A stretch of 64,000 nucleotides of DNA, taken from contig CANUEZ040000113.1 of NCBI GenBank assembly GCA_948099385.1, positions 6,336,501 to 6,400,500 on the forward strand, given 5' to 3'. The translations under genes were made by a program, and so were the position numbers. This DNA is from Fasciola hepatica (taxonomy: Eukaryota > Platyhelminthes > Trematoda > Plagiorchiida > Fasciolidae). Under the pieces are notes generated by a model. It was not told the origin of the DNA, did no database searches, and worked only from the letters and a program-made list of their open reading frames with translations. Position 1 is the first letter of the stretch, and each line of letters starts with the position of its first letter. Of this stretch, positions 46,616-56,804 are shown in pieces.

Positions 46616-46679
46616 AATTCGAAGTTCACCACTGGTAGCAATAATCGGGTGGTACGAAACGCAGGCAACAGACCGGAAT

Positions 46680-46815
46680 GCGATGGGTGGATCGGTAGTG
46701 GTCAAACGGTCATCGTGGCCCGGGCTCGAACCCTGCTTCTGCCACCAGTCATTTTCCTTGATAGGCAGCCTCTAATTCGCTGAGACTCCCTTCCTGAAAG
46801 GTTGTAACATTATAG
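46680..46815 (+). repeat. tRNA-derived SINE-like repeat, family W
   Basis: GTAGTGGTCAAACGG (A-box-like) and GGGCTCGAACCC (B box) are followed by a body with CCTGAAAGGTTGTAACATTA. Corresponds to the copies at 22,210-22,345 and 26,136-26,271. Confidence 0.5.
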
Positions 46816-47439
46816 CGCAATGAAAAGGGGCTTATCGAAACACGTGAGTGGTGGCGCTCCTTGCGATTTACCTGTGTGATACTTATATGTGCAGTGCTTC
46901 TTCGTAGCATCGTCTAAGCGACAGCAAAACGAAAAGATGTATGGTAAGCAAGTAGATATAAAAGAAAACTTTGTAGACGATGAAATATTTCAAAGGCAGC
47001 TAGGCAACTGACTGCGGTAAATAGCTGTGTCTCCTAACCAGAGTGACAAAAATATCAACGGCCTTCATATGAGATGATTTACAAAATATCAGTAATCGCA
47101 GCGCCTGGTGCTTTATTGTCAGTTAGACAACGGTAGTCTGGCACCAGCTGATTAATTGTCACCACGATCGATCTGCACCGCATCCTGAATAGCTCAGTCC
47201 AAGAAATTCGAAAACCAACCTATCTGAAAGTCTACTGAGATACATCAGCTTTCTACACCATACAATGAACGTTAGGACATGTGGTTTCTGAGTACGTGCA
47301 GACGGTATTCGAGTTTTGCGCAACGGCCGTCTAACAGATTCCAGCGAAATGAGCAACCGGAATCGGTTTGGATGCATTTCGAGTAATTCTACTTACCATT
47401 ATTCATATGCATCTAGATTGGCCAGAAAGTGTCATAATC
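46816..47439. other. no recognised feature
   Basis: No supported gene or repeat. The minus-strand frame at 47,159-47,377 is unrecognised. Confidence 0.4.
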
Positions 47440-47810
47440 ATTTGAACACATGGTAACAGAAGGCCTCGTTTGGTACATTCGGAGGTTAGGTGCAGTATCA
47501 CGCACATGAACAAAACCATTAAGTCAAAGAGTAAAGCTCATTAGGCTAAGGTGGTTGGGTCATGTGCTGCAATGTCCTTGGAAAGGATATTTCGTCGCGC
47601 AATGTTCGCTGAAGAGGTCAGTGGTTGAAAGATGAGTAAGGATAGTCAGCCCATGACATGGAGGAACGGTGTGAAAAGCCTAACCAGTGGACTTGCTATG
47701 TAGACGTATTGCACTTCCTTGATGGAATCCAAGAGATCCCCTACTCAGTGGTTAGATACACTGAAGGATATGCCTTGGTGTTACGATCAGTGACGCTCTT
47801 GTATTCGCAA
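47440..47810 (+). mobile_element. LINE (RTE-like) tail fragment
   Basis: Reads RLRWLGHVLQCPWKG (near 47,540), PMTWRNGVKSLTSGLAM (47,650 on), then QWLDTLKDMPWCYDQ (47,740 on) in two frames. This is the standard C-terminal order of RTE-type ORFs (RWLGHVLR, MTWRRG.K.LT, W..TL.DMA..R.QW). Frameshifted and truncated on the left. It is a different copy from the LINE that starts about 100 bases downstream. Confidence 0.6.
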
Positions 47811-47899
47811 ACTGTCTTTATCGGCTTGACTCCATCGTTCGTAGTCATCACCCGAATCTTTTCTTACTCTTGTATTTTATTATCTTCGATTGAGGTTCC

Positions 47900-48450
47900 C
47901 ACTGAGAGATAGCGGCCAAAGCCACCACATCCAGTGCATTGCTAACGGTTGTCTGAATCGAAGTGGGGTGTATGGGGTATCTGAGAGGAGTAGCACCTTT
48001 GAGTTGGTTGACTGTCGTGTCCCTTGGGGCATCCTCCATCTCCTCGGTCTCCACCATTCACCCAGATCTTACCTATGGCTCCACGAAGCTGAATCATGCA
48101 TCAGCGGCCACACCCCGGTAAACCGTTCGACAGGCGGACTAAACCAGGTTGAGGGTTACCAAGGTCTAAAAAACTTCGGCGAGACGATGTTCGGCATGTG
48201 AAGACAGATTCTCCTGAATGAGCGGACGAGATCTATTGATCCAACGGCCACAAAGTAGACCTGTTCAACTGCCTGATCCGGCATTCCAGAGGAAACGAAC
48301 GAACCGTACAACAGGTCACCGGCTCCTCTGGGAACACCCCGCGGCCTTGCAGTCTGCACTTGGGTGTGCAAGGGCTAGAAATGCAACCTCGAACAAAAAG
48401 GCCGAACGGTGCTAGGGACACCGTTTCGTACACTACTCCCGCGACTCTCT
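47900..48450 (+). mobile_element. LINE 5' leader
   Basis: Non-coding region leading into the endonuclease ORF in the same orientation. It has the layout expected of the element's 5' UTR (G/C-richer than its surroundings, no stable frame). No second copy in the window confirms the boundary. Confidence 0.4.
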
Positions 48451-49509
48451 ATGATTATTCACGAAACCTCAAGCGTTCATCATGACACGGCGTCCCCGGT
48501 AAGCGACGCGCCTCGTGTCCCAGCGGTCGAGGTGAAAAGACAACAGGCTGGGATTATTCGCTGCAGGAAAAGAACGCACACATCCTGTTGGAATGTAAGG
48601 ACTTTTCTAGACGTCAGCAGTCAGTGCATCACAATGCGGACTCTACGTGGCTATGACGTGGATTGTGCTTGCCTCTCGGAAGTCCGCCTGTCTAACTCAG
48701 GTAGCCGACAAATAAAGGTCCCGGGTGTGGATACATCCTATTGGCTCTATCACAGTGGCCCAAAAGACAAATCCGGTCTCTACGGTGTCGCGTTTACTCT
48801 TAACAAAGCAGCTAATGATGCAATGATCTCTTGGGAACCAGTCTCATCTAGACTCACCTTGGCACGCTTTAAAGGCTACCCGCACGGCTTGACAGTGATC
48901 ACGATCTCTGTTCCAACCAACTCGGCTGATGACGAAACCAAAGACGAATTCTACAATAACTTGCACGAGGTAATCAACCGGGTTTTAAGGCGAGACGTAC
49001 CTCTCATCGCAGGAGATTGGAACGCTCGCACAGGTACGGTCGACGAATCCAACCGCCATATTCTCGGGAGATTCGGTCTCAGTCAGCGCTGCGAGAACGG
49101 CGGCCGACTGATTGATTTAGCCGACGTCAACAGAATGGTTGTCTGCAGCACTCGATTCCAACACCCCAAGAAGCACTTACTCATACGGTACTCCAATGAC
49201 GGTCACACTCTACACCAACTCGACCACATCCTGGTGAGAACCCGTTGGATTTCGTCTGTGGAGGATTGCCGAGTGTACCGATGTGCAAAAATGGGCAATA
49301 CAAATGGCACCGACCATGTCCCCCTACGCGCGTGCTTCAAAATTCATTTGTCTACACGTGCTAGATTCTCTGCACTCTCCCGGATAAATGTTGCTTCCCT
49401 AGAAAATCCAGAGAAGCGAGAAGCGTTATCACGAGCAATCACAACTCGACTCATTACTGCAACCAACGCACAAGAAAACGAAATTTCCGTGAAAGGGCAG
49501 TGGACTTGA
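48451..49509 (+). CDS. LINE APE-type endonuclease ORF, apparently intact domain
   Basis: The frame from the ATG at 48,451 runs 352 codons to a TGA at 49,507, with APE endonuclease residues in order: WNVRTF (Asn), CLSEVRLSNSG (Glu), LIAGDWNARTGTV (GDxN), LDHILVRTRW, and NGTDHVPLRACF with the terminal Asp-His pair. These are the metal-binding and catalytic positions of LINE endonucleases, which nick the target for reverse transcription. The same frame continues past the TGA and one more stop into the linker, so the functional ORF has been cut by point stops. Of all the endonuclease copies here this is the only one with every key residue. A start further upstream at a GTG (48,409) is possible but less likely. 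Confidence 0.75.
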   Translation: MIIHETSSVHHDTASPVSDAPRVPAVEVKRQQAGIIRCRKRTHTSCWNVRTFLDVSSQCITMRTLRGYDVDCACLSEVRLSNSGSRQIKVPGVDTSYWLYHSGPKDKSGLYGVAFTLNKAANDAMISWEPVSSRLTLARFKGYPHGLTVITISVPTNSADDETKDEFYNNLHEVINRVLRRDVPLIAGDWNARTGTVDESNRHILGRFGLSQRCENGGRLIDLADVNRMVVCSTRFQHPKKHLLIRYSNDGHTLHQLDHILVRTRWISSVEDCRVYRCAKMGNTNGTDHVPLRACFKIHLSTRARFSALSRINVASLENPEKREALSRAITTRLITATNAQENEISVKGQWT

Positions 49510-51060
49510 ATAAAGATGACAATCAAGGAAGCTACCTGCACCGTACTCGGGAGAACAAAAAGGTTGGCAAAAAATCGGGTCTTCGAGAGCACGCTGCAGC
49601 TGTCAACCAAAGCACATGAAGCCTGACTATCAAGCAGTGATGAACGCCGCAGACCGCAACGAGAGGCCACACGCTCCGCCAACGCTGATCGCAAAAGATA
49701 CTGGATAGAAATAGCCGAAAAAATGGAGACCGCGTCCGGAATTGGTGACTTCGGTAAACTGTTCCGCCTTATTCGCAACGCCAGGAATAGCTTCAGCAAA
49801 CAATATTCGCTTCTTCGTGACACGGCAGGAAACTTAATACCCGAACAGAGTAAGAAAATGGACCGATGGGTCAAACAATTTGGTCAGCCGCTCAACCGGC
49901 CTACGGACCACCGGACGGACCAACCAATATCAGCCCCTCCAGTCCAGTACGAAAACAACTGTGACCCGCCCACAGAAATGATAAACAAACTGAAAGACAG
50001 AAAGGCTGCTGGGGAAGATGGCATCCCTCCGGAAGTGTATAAAGCATATTCATCGTCTCCGATTGACAGGCTCCATTTGGCGAGAGGAAGCATTTGCACC
50101 CGACTGGGGAATGTCCATACTACTGCCCATTCTGAAGAAAGGTGATAAATCAACATGTGAGAACTACCCAGGGATTAGCTTGATCGATGTGACCGCAAAT
50201 ATCTTTGGTGCGTTGTTAATAAACTGGTTCTCCGAGGCAACAGACCGGCGTACTCGCCCGAACCAAGGGGGTTTCCGCCATGGCAGAGGCTGTGTGGATC
50301 AAATCTTCACACTGCGCCGAATACTGGAGCACCACTATAAGTTCCAGCAGTTGACGGTAGCTTGTTCCATCGACTTCCGGGCAGTCTTCGATTCGGTTCA
50401 CTGCGAGTCTCTTTGGACGATAATACAATCCGACGGGATGCCCGATAAGCTTTTAAGGCTGTTAAGGGGATACTACTCGACAACCGGTGCTAGGGTTCGT
50501 ATGTACGGTGAAGAGTCCCGCGAGTTCACACTCACTACCGGAGTTAGGCAGGGCTGTCCCCTCTCACCGGTGCTGTTCAACTACGCCATTGATTGGTCAA
50601 TGGGTCACGCATTGCGCGACTACCCTGGCGTTCGGCTTAGCCAGGAAATATACATCACGGACCTGAAGTTCGCCGTCCTCCTCCAACGTCGACGACTTCA
50701 GTGGTTCGGCCGTACCCTTCGGTGACCCGAGTCAGAGATAACCAGACGAACGCTCTGTCCCACTCCCTGCCCTGATTGGCGTTATCGCCTTGGTGGGCTG
50801 ATCAAAACGTGGACCAATACAACAGAAAAAAAACGTTGAGCTTCTAGGCTTCCGGTCGGTCTACGGAGCCCTGCGACGGAAGAAGGACTGGATCATGATC
50901 AGTACCGAGCTCGCCTCCAACCACCGCGATGGTCCGTGATAGCCATAGAGCCCACTTATCCCCTCGCGGGAGATAGTCGCGCAAAAGTAAAAAAGTAAAA
51001 GTGAATTCCCGGTTACAGTCAAAGTGGAGGGATTGCATTTTACAGTTACAGTCAGCGGCT
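49510..51060 (+). pseudogene. LINE linker and RT with active site deleted
   Basis: The linker continues in the endonuclease frame: MNAADRNE-type region, GDFGKLFRLIRNAR, QSKKMDRWVKQFGQPLN, DRKAAGEDGIPPEVYKA (49,723-50,060). A frameshift near 50,075 moves the RT to the next frame: DWGMSILLPILKKGDKS, NYPGISLIDVTANIFGALL, CSIDFRAVFDSVHC (motif A, Asp present) and GVRQGCPLSPVLFNYAID (motif B, to 50,595). Then ITDLKFA is joined directly to RRRLQWFGRTLR (50,660-50,722), so the YADD motif C and everything to the tail are missing by deletion. The tail remnant with TWTNTTEKNVELLGF and LRRKKDWIMISTELAS runs to about 51,000. RT activity is impossible. Confidence 0.75.
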
Positions 51061-52779
51061 TGATCGCCTTACGGTATCTCAGCAAATTCTGACGTTCTTT
51101 AGAACATCCACCGAAAATACGATAGAAGTACGGTTAAAAATTACTATTTTCTACAATTTTACTCCCGCCCTCCTTCCTCTCCACATGTATTTTCTTCCTA
51201 TGTCACCGTCATAGCCCATCTGATTTTGGTGAAAATCTAAATACATCCTATGACAAATGCGCTTAGTGAAACGACTAAGCGCCGCGGTTAGTGGTATACC
51301 GACATTGAAACTCTCCCGCCCTCTGCCTCTATCGTCTCTGCCCGCACGTTCTGTGGCTTTAGTTCCCGATTCATATCACCTTCACTGAGTGGGTGAAACT
51401 GTGGCATAGGCAATCAAATCCGTAGTGATGAATAGCAAAGTGTACGACTAAGGGAACTAACGTAAACTGAGGAGAATTGTTGAAAGCACAAATGATGAAC
51501 GAGATTCCTAATCGCATTGCTTCCAAGGGGCACTAGCACCCGGTGGCTATTAGCCCATCGCGGAAAAATTGCTACAGAGATACATTTATGCAGACAAACA
51601 GATGCATCAGGAGCAAGACGGACAAGGATGTCTGGTAAATAAGAAAACATCTCGCGATTTAAATGCCATTTATTTTCTAGTCCTTATCATTTAAAAATAT
51701 ACAAGAACGAGTTAGCTCTTAAGGGTATACTAAAGTGGAGAAGAACGAAAGCGATCGCTCATTTTACATCATTAAGTTCCGAAATTGTCTGTGCGTAGTT
51801 GTGCGCAGAAAAAAAAAATGCTAGTCCGAATTAAACATGAAGGGGAAGTAAGCTAGGAAAAATAGTTCAAAACGAGGCGTTGCTGTTGTCCTTGAGTTCG
51901 AGTTGGTCTGGTCACGCCCAGGGAGCACGTCAAGGGGCAAGCGCCGTTGCGTGTTACGCGGACAGAGGTGGAAGTTCAAGATTATTCGGATTAACGTCGT
52001 CGAGGCAAACGAAGAATATTGCACGTCTGAAAACGGAAATAAAAATCAGCTGGTTTTATATTTATTTCTCCAGTAGTGCGCGAAATTCTGGGCAGAAACC
52101 AACGTAACATTATACTACAAACTTTAGAATAGGTTCACAACACGATTTTAACCAGTTGGACGGGAACGACGTAGAGTCTCGAACAAATTTCCTCCCGACA
52201 GAAAGTCAAGCTACGGGAAACGGCTGTTCACCACAGATCCCTGATATGCGGAAGTTCGTGAGAGCGGAGCGAAGCAATCAGATGAACAAGTTTAAGACAC
52301 GAATTTTCTCTACCGGATATATAAAAACAGGAGACACTAATTCACTAGGAGAAAGAAGTGCACTCAGGAATTGTACGTGGTGCATATGGTAAGGTAGTAG
52401 GTTTAAATCTATTTGGCCTGAATCCATGAGGTTTCTCAATTTACTGGTTTTAGCGTGATCCGTCGCAGTCAAATACCGCAGTCAGCAGCGGATTTTCACT
52501 AGGAGTTTTCTTCATCGTATACTTTATTTTCTACTTTATTATTTCTGCATTACTTTTTCTGTTTTCTCTACTTTTTTGTCACCTGCAACTGAACTAAACT
52601 GAACTGAACACCAAACCCAGGATACTTAAACGAGAGCTGGCTGGTAAACCAAGATGAATCTGCCGAATACGAACAGCGCTGTTGCACTGAAGAATTACGG
52701 AAATGAACGGTGATCGCTGGAACACATTTAATAACCTTCATCGTACAGCGTTAAACAACAGCCCGAGCCCCATTGATCA
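51061..52779. other. no recognised feature
   Basis: Downstream of the LINE. Several short frames (51,414-51,650 minus, 51,880-52,107 plus, 52,156-52,392 plus) are unrecognised. Confidence 0.45.
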
Positions 52780-53611
52780 CTACTTTCCTCACCATGTTCC
52801 ATGAAGAAATAGGAAGGATGAATATACAAGATGGACAGAGAGTGAACCTACAGCGGTTGGAAAAAGAAAGAACGTTTTAGTAGCCAACACACAGGATACA
52901 CAGTCTAACTGTACAAACGCACATCGATTAATCATTCTGATTCGACAGAAAGTGACAACACGATCGCCATTGCTCACGGTTCGCTGTCATATCCTTCAGT
53001 GTCTTCATCAAACTGGGTGGGAGGTCTTTTGAATCCCAACAATGAAGACCTGAAGCACCTACTTTTCCCAAGTTCCTTGTGCATTCTTTCATTCCCCGTC
53101 GCCACGTCATTTGTTGAACACCACGTAACTTCTTCCACTCACGAGAAGGAACATAAAACAGGGCACGGTACGATAGATGTGTTTGCCATACGTAACACGT
53201 ACCCCAACCAACGACGTACACTGAGCTGGATATGCTGTGAGACAACGTTCTCTGAACTAGTACCCAATACTCGATTTCTGACCTCAGCATTGTTGGCAAG
53301 GTTATTCCATCCAATCTTAGCGATACCACGCAAAAATCGATGGTCGAAAACTTCACAACGACGAACATCTTATGCACATCTTGCTGGAACACGGTGCACA
53401 TAGAAAGCAATGCTTTCTGCGTAGTACACCATCGGGACAAAAAGTGGGGAATAACTATCTCACCGAACCTTGGGATAGTGTCATCATGCTCTGATGTCCA
53501 AGCGGTCCGAAAGTTCTTTTCTGTCCACCACAGAAATGCACAGGAAGGTACTGACACCGCATTTGTGTTTGAATACGTTATTAAGTGAAAAGTGTTATCC
53601 GCATGATCCAT
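52780..53611 (-). mobile_element. LINE (RTE-like) tail and 3' UTR, minus strand
   Basis: Minus strand 5' to 3': GIAKIGWNNLANNAEVRNRV and TSSENVVSQHIQLS (53,330-53,220), RRWLGYVLRMANTS (53,220 on), QQMTWRRGMKECTRNLGK and then TLKDMTANREQWRSCCHFL (53,120-52,950), followed by the 3' UTR to about 52,750. The 3' UTR is shared with 41,260-41,560, and the coding part with the LINE at 56,805-59,010. The upstream RT is absent. Plus-strand frames 52,999-53,403 and 53,340-53,588 are antisense. Confidence 0.75.
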
Positions 53612-54656
53612 CTAGTAATTTATTCGAAAAACTAAGTTAAATACCCACGAATACTACCTAAGAAAACTTGAGATAAAACTGGCAACTGTACGACTACATA
53701 ATCTCGTACTTAACTTAGCAAAACTTTGAAGAAGTTATCTTTCTGATTAGGCTAGTAAAAATAAGTGGAATCGCAAACTGAAAGGCGAAACCCGCATTGT
53801 TCGCATCATTCCTCTAAGTATCGATTAAATAACAGTCATTCGATAAGCGTATGCAATAGTCTGAGCCCACATCTTAACCACCGTTCTAGTAGAACAAGAG
53901 CGATGAACGAGGCCAAATGGCATTGACCAGGCATCAAACACTCGCATGCGTCATCGAATAAGCGAGCATGCATCTCAAACAGCAGACACTGATCACGGAT
54001 AAGTCAATCGCCAGAACGGATCGATTGTAAAATCTGATCATCAGTCAAAATGCGTGCACACGATAAACATGTGACAAATACGACAGGATGAGTGTAGTTC
54101 AAGGATCACCAAACGAACGAAACTCCGCATGAGACGCAGCGAACCCGCGAATCGATAGAATGCAGATCGATTTGCCATTTGACTAAACCGTGACGAGAAA
54201 ATATCACGCTAAACTCAAAGTTGTGTGAACCAGATATTATTTGATACTATACGTATTTTTCTTTAAGGAAAATGAAAATATCTAAACTGGCAATTAGTCC
54301 GGATTAATAGGATGAAGTACTTAAAAATGCCAATTATTTCTCCACAAACAGTCGTGATTCAGGCTGCATTTTCTTCGAGTAAAGACGTAATTTAACCTAG
54401 TAAAACCCTTTTTCAGTTATCTTACTATTAAACCCGCATTTAAATATTTTCACTTTGTTTGGTATATTTTACCACAATCCAAGTGAAAATAACAAGAATA
54501 GAAGAGCAGATGTTAGAAAATTCGAGTGCAAAACCTGTTGGAAAGGACTACCGAAGCAAGTGTTTCACTGAACGTAACGTTTGGCTACGCCACTTGATTT
54601 CTGTAATCGTAGATGTAGATGTAGATGTAATGGTAGATTCTGCGAACCCCATCTAA
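53612..54656. other. no recognised feature
   Basis: A/T-rich, with a small GATGTA triplet-type repeat near 54,610. No gene seen. Confidence 0.45.
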
Positions 54657-54941
54657 GAGGTTGAACCGGTCTTGCCAACCTCGCTGCGTAAGACTAGTAG
54701 TCCTAACAATCGCCCGACTTACCGCCGCTGCCATCTACCTCGCCGAACAAAAACATGTGCCAACCACCGCACCTCGGGTCTCCAACTTTCGACGCAAAAC
54801 CTCAGCGTTAACGATCAAGTTTTCCCACCAACTTGGAGTGATGAATGCTTCGAACAAATCGATAAGGCTCATCAGTCGCATACAGGAACCGAATTACCTG
54901 TTGCATCAGACGTTTACTTGCAGACCCACAGGGAGGATTAA
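54657..54941 (+). other. candidate terminal exon, unidentified
   Basis: An open frame follows an AG at 54,656-54,657 and ends at TAA (54,939). It contains LPTSLRKTSSPNNRPTYRR, QLSTQNLSVNDQVFPPTWSD and ECFEQIDKAHQSHTGTELP. The composition looks protein-like and differs from the adjacent LINE leader, which begins about 15 bases later. There is no ATG start, no polypyrimidine tract worth the name and no recognised family, so this is weak. An overlapping longer frame (54,661-55,125) runs into the repeat. Confidence 0.2.
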
Positions 54942-54954
54942 TGCGGTTTTTCAT

Positions 54955-55400
54955 TTCAAGTTTCTGGGTCATGGTTTCAGTAGGCTTTCGAGGCCTCCAA
55001 GTGCCTCGGTATGGTCGGAGTGGGTATCTCTGGCTCTTAGATGGCTACTCTTCCTGGATGCCTCTAGAAATGCGTTTCAAAAAGCCTCCGCCAGGGAATT
55101 CCTACTCACAGCCTTCTCATGGTGAGGGTGTTCCCCAAAAATGATTGGATGGAAGCGAACCCCGGCGTTCTCCAGCGGGTTCACTGATCGACAAATTGTC
55201 CAGAGGACATGGTTAAAATCTGCTTCAAAACAAACCACGGATCGTGTACGAAGCATACAGCACTATGCTCACCGGCATCTGTAGCGAAAGAGTGTACTGG
55301 GCACCCAGAATGTCTAGCCTCATCCGAAGGGTGAATGAACTCAGCAATCAGTCACCGGCTCCCATAAGTTCTCAGAAAAGGCTTTGCAGGGAAGATGTCA
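54955..55400 (+). mobile_element. LINE 5' leader repeat, copy 2
   Basis: Shares with 14,160-14,735 and 63,150-63,965 the blocks GCCTCCAAGTGCCTCGGTAT, CTACTCACAGCCTTCTCATG, AACCACGGATCGTG, ACTATGCTCACCGGCATCTG and CACCCAGAATGTCTAGCCTC. It is followed at 55,670 by a LINE endonuclease in the same orientation, which ties the leader family to that LINE. Confidence 0.6.
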
Positions 55401-55669
55401 CTCACACAATGACTGACGGTCTTTTCATGTGCACACATCAACGCTTTCTCACACAGTACACAAAAACTTGCTTCCTCATTCCCGATTCCCTCCACCCTCA
55501 CTTTTTCCCTTAGCAGATGCCACGTGATCTTCAGTCGACCGTATCAGCTCTAGTGCCACTAATGGAAATTCTGGCTATGTTTTCTCTCGTTCTCCTTCAA
55601 CTAGCTTTAGAGTCTCACCGAACTCGCTACCTCCGACTGATGCCCGTTTTTGTCCTCGATACCCATTCA

Positions 55670-56804
55670 AACTAGCCACGATCAACGCACGAACTCTGAT
55701 ACCCATAGGACAACAGGCAGATTTAGTTTGTATACTTCAGTCTCTTGCCATCAATGGGTGTTGCATTAACAAGATCGTCATTGAAGACTCTAGCTTCATC
55801 ATTCGATTGATACCCAATCGAATCCTTTCGCGAAGTTTTACTCACGCCTCTCTCGTGATGCTGAGACTGCGGCTTTCGGACTTGATGGCGTTGGCATTGT
55901 TCCCACTGAAAGGACTGGAACAGCGCCGCTAGACTGCATCCCAGTCGACAGCCGTTTATGTGCAGTCAGACTAACAGATTCGTGCAAAGTGAGCTGTCGC
56001 GGTTCTGATGGACGAAATCCGTTTCACATTTCGGCGTATGAACCCACTGATTGCAAACCAGATGCAATCCAAGATAATTGTTACCAAAAGCTCCACGACC
56101 TCTTACCTGGGGCAAGTTGGGCTGATATCATGATTTTCGTAGGAGATATAAATGTCACAGTTGGTGGGCTAACAACGGACGAGTCACATTTAGGAAGCTC
56201 TTTTGGGCTAGATTCCTGTCACTCGGAAGGTGGGGGATTGCTTTATGGATCTGTGCTCTGACCATCGCCTGTTCTTTGCTAGTACGAACTTCAGACGTTC
56301 TAATCGCCAACATGTCACGCAGGATCCACCTTCTGTGAATCAGCAGTGGACTGCGGTCGACTACACCACGATAAACCACAAATGGTGGGGTTGCATACAA
56401 GGCTGTCGTCTATACTGGATTATCCCCTCGATCCCGACCACGCACTAGTTTGCACTAAGCTGTCCATCTGCTTTGGTGGGGGCTTCAAACGCACGCTGCA
56501 ACGATGGTTTGATTGTGACAGGCTTTCTTATCCATACCGCCTATCTAACTTTCAAAACGCGCTAACTGTAGCCTCACGTGATAACATAAACCAGCGATTG
56601 GTCGCTCATCAAGAATGCTTTGCATTCCGCTGGTCTAGTAGATTGCGGCCTGTCTCTTCGTACCGTAAGACCCTGGCTTTCTGCTGAGTCTTTGCGCCCT
56701 CTCGACACACGCCAGTCGACCCCGTCCGATGGCGGGCATAGGGAAACACGGCTCGCAACAAGACGTCCAATTGACACGAGCCTCCGCAGGGATCGCGAAA
56801 ACTA
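55670..56804 (+). mobile_element. LINE (RTE-like) endonuclease fragment, plus strand
   Basis: Reads ATINARTLIPIGQQADLVC (55,680 on, start of the APE domain, with Asn), GLDGVGIVPTERTG and CIPVDSRLCAVRL (55,880-55,970). FHISAYEPTDCKPDAIQD and IMIFVGDINVTVGGL (GDxN) follow, and after a frameshift LCSDHRLFFASTNFRR, YTTINHKWWGC and PLDPDHALVC (Asp-His pair, 56,425-56,450). The linker follows (LSICFGGGFKRTLQRWF), ending at RRPIDTSLRRDREN near 56,804. There the sequence switches to a minus-strand LINE tail, so this element has no RT. Confidence 0.7.

Noticed and set aside
48928..48945. CTGATGACGAAACC resembles a hammerhead core
   Set aside because: No room for stem II between CTGATGA and GAAAC, and it lies in the LINE endonuclease coding sequence.
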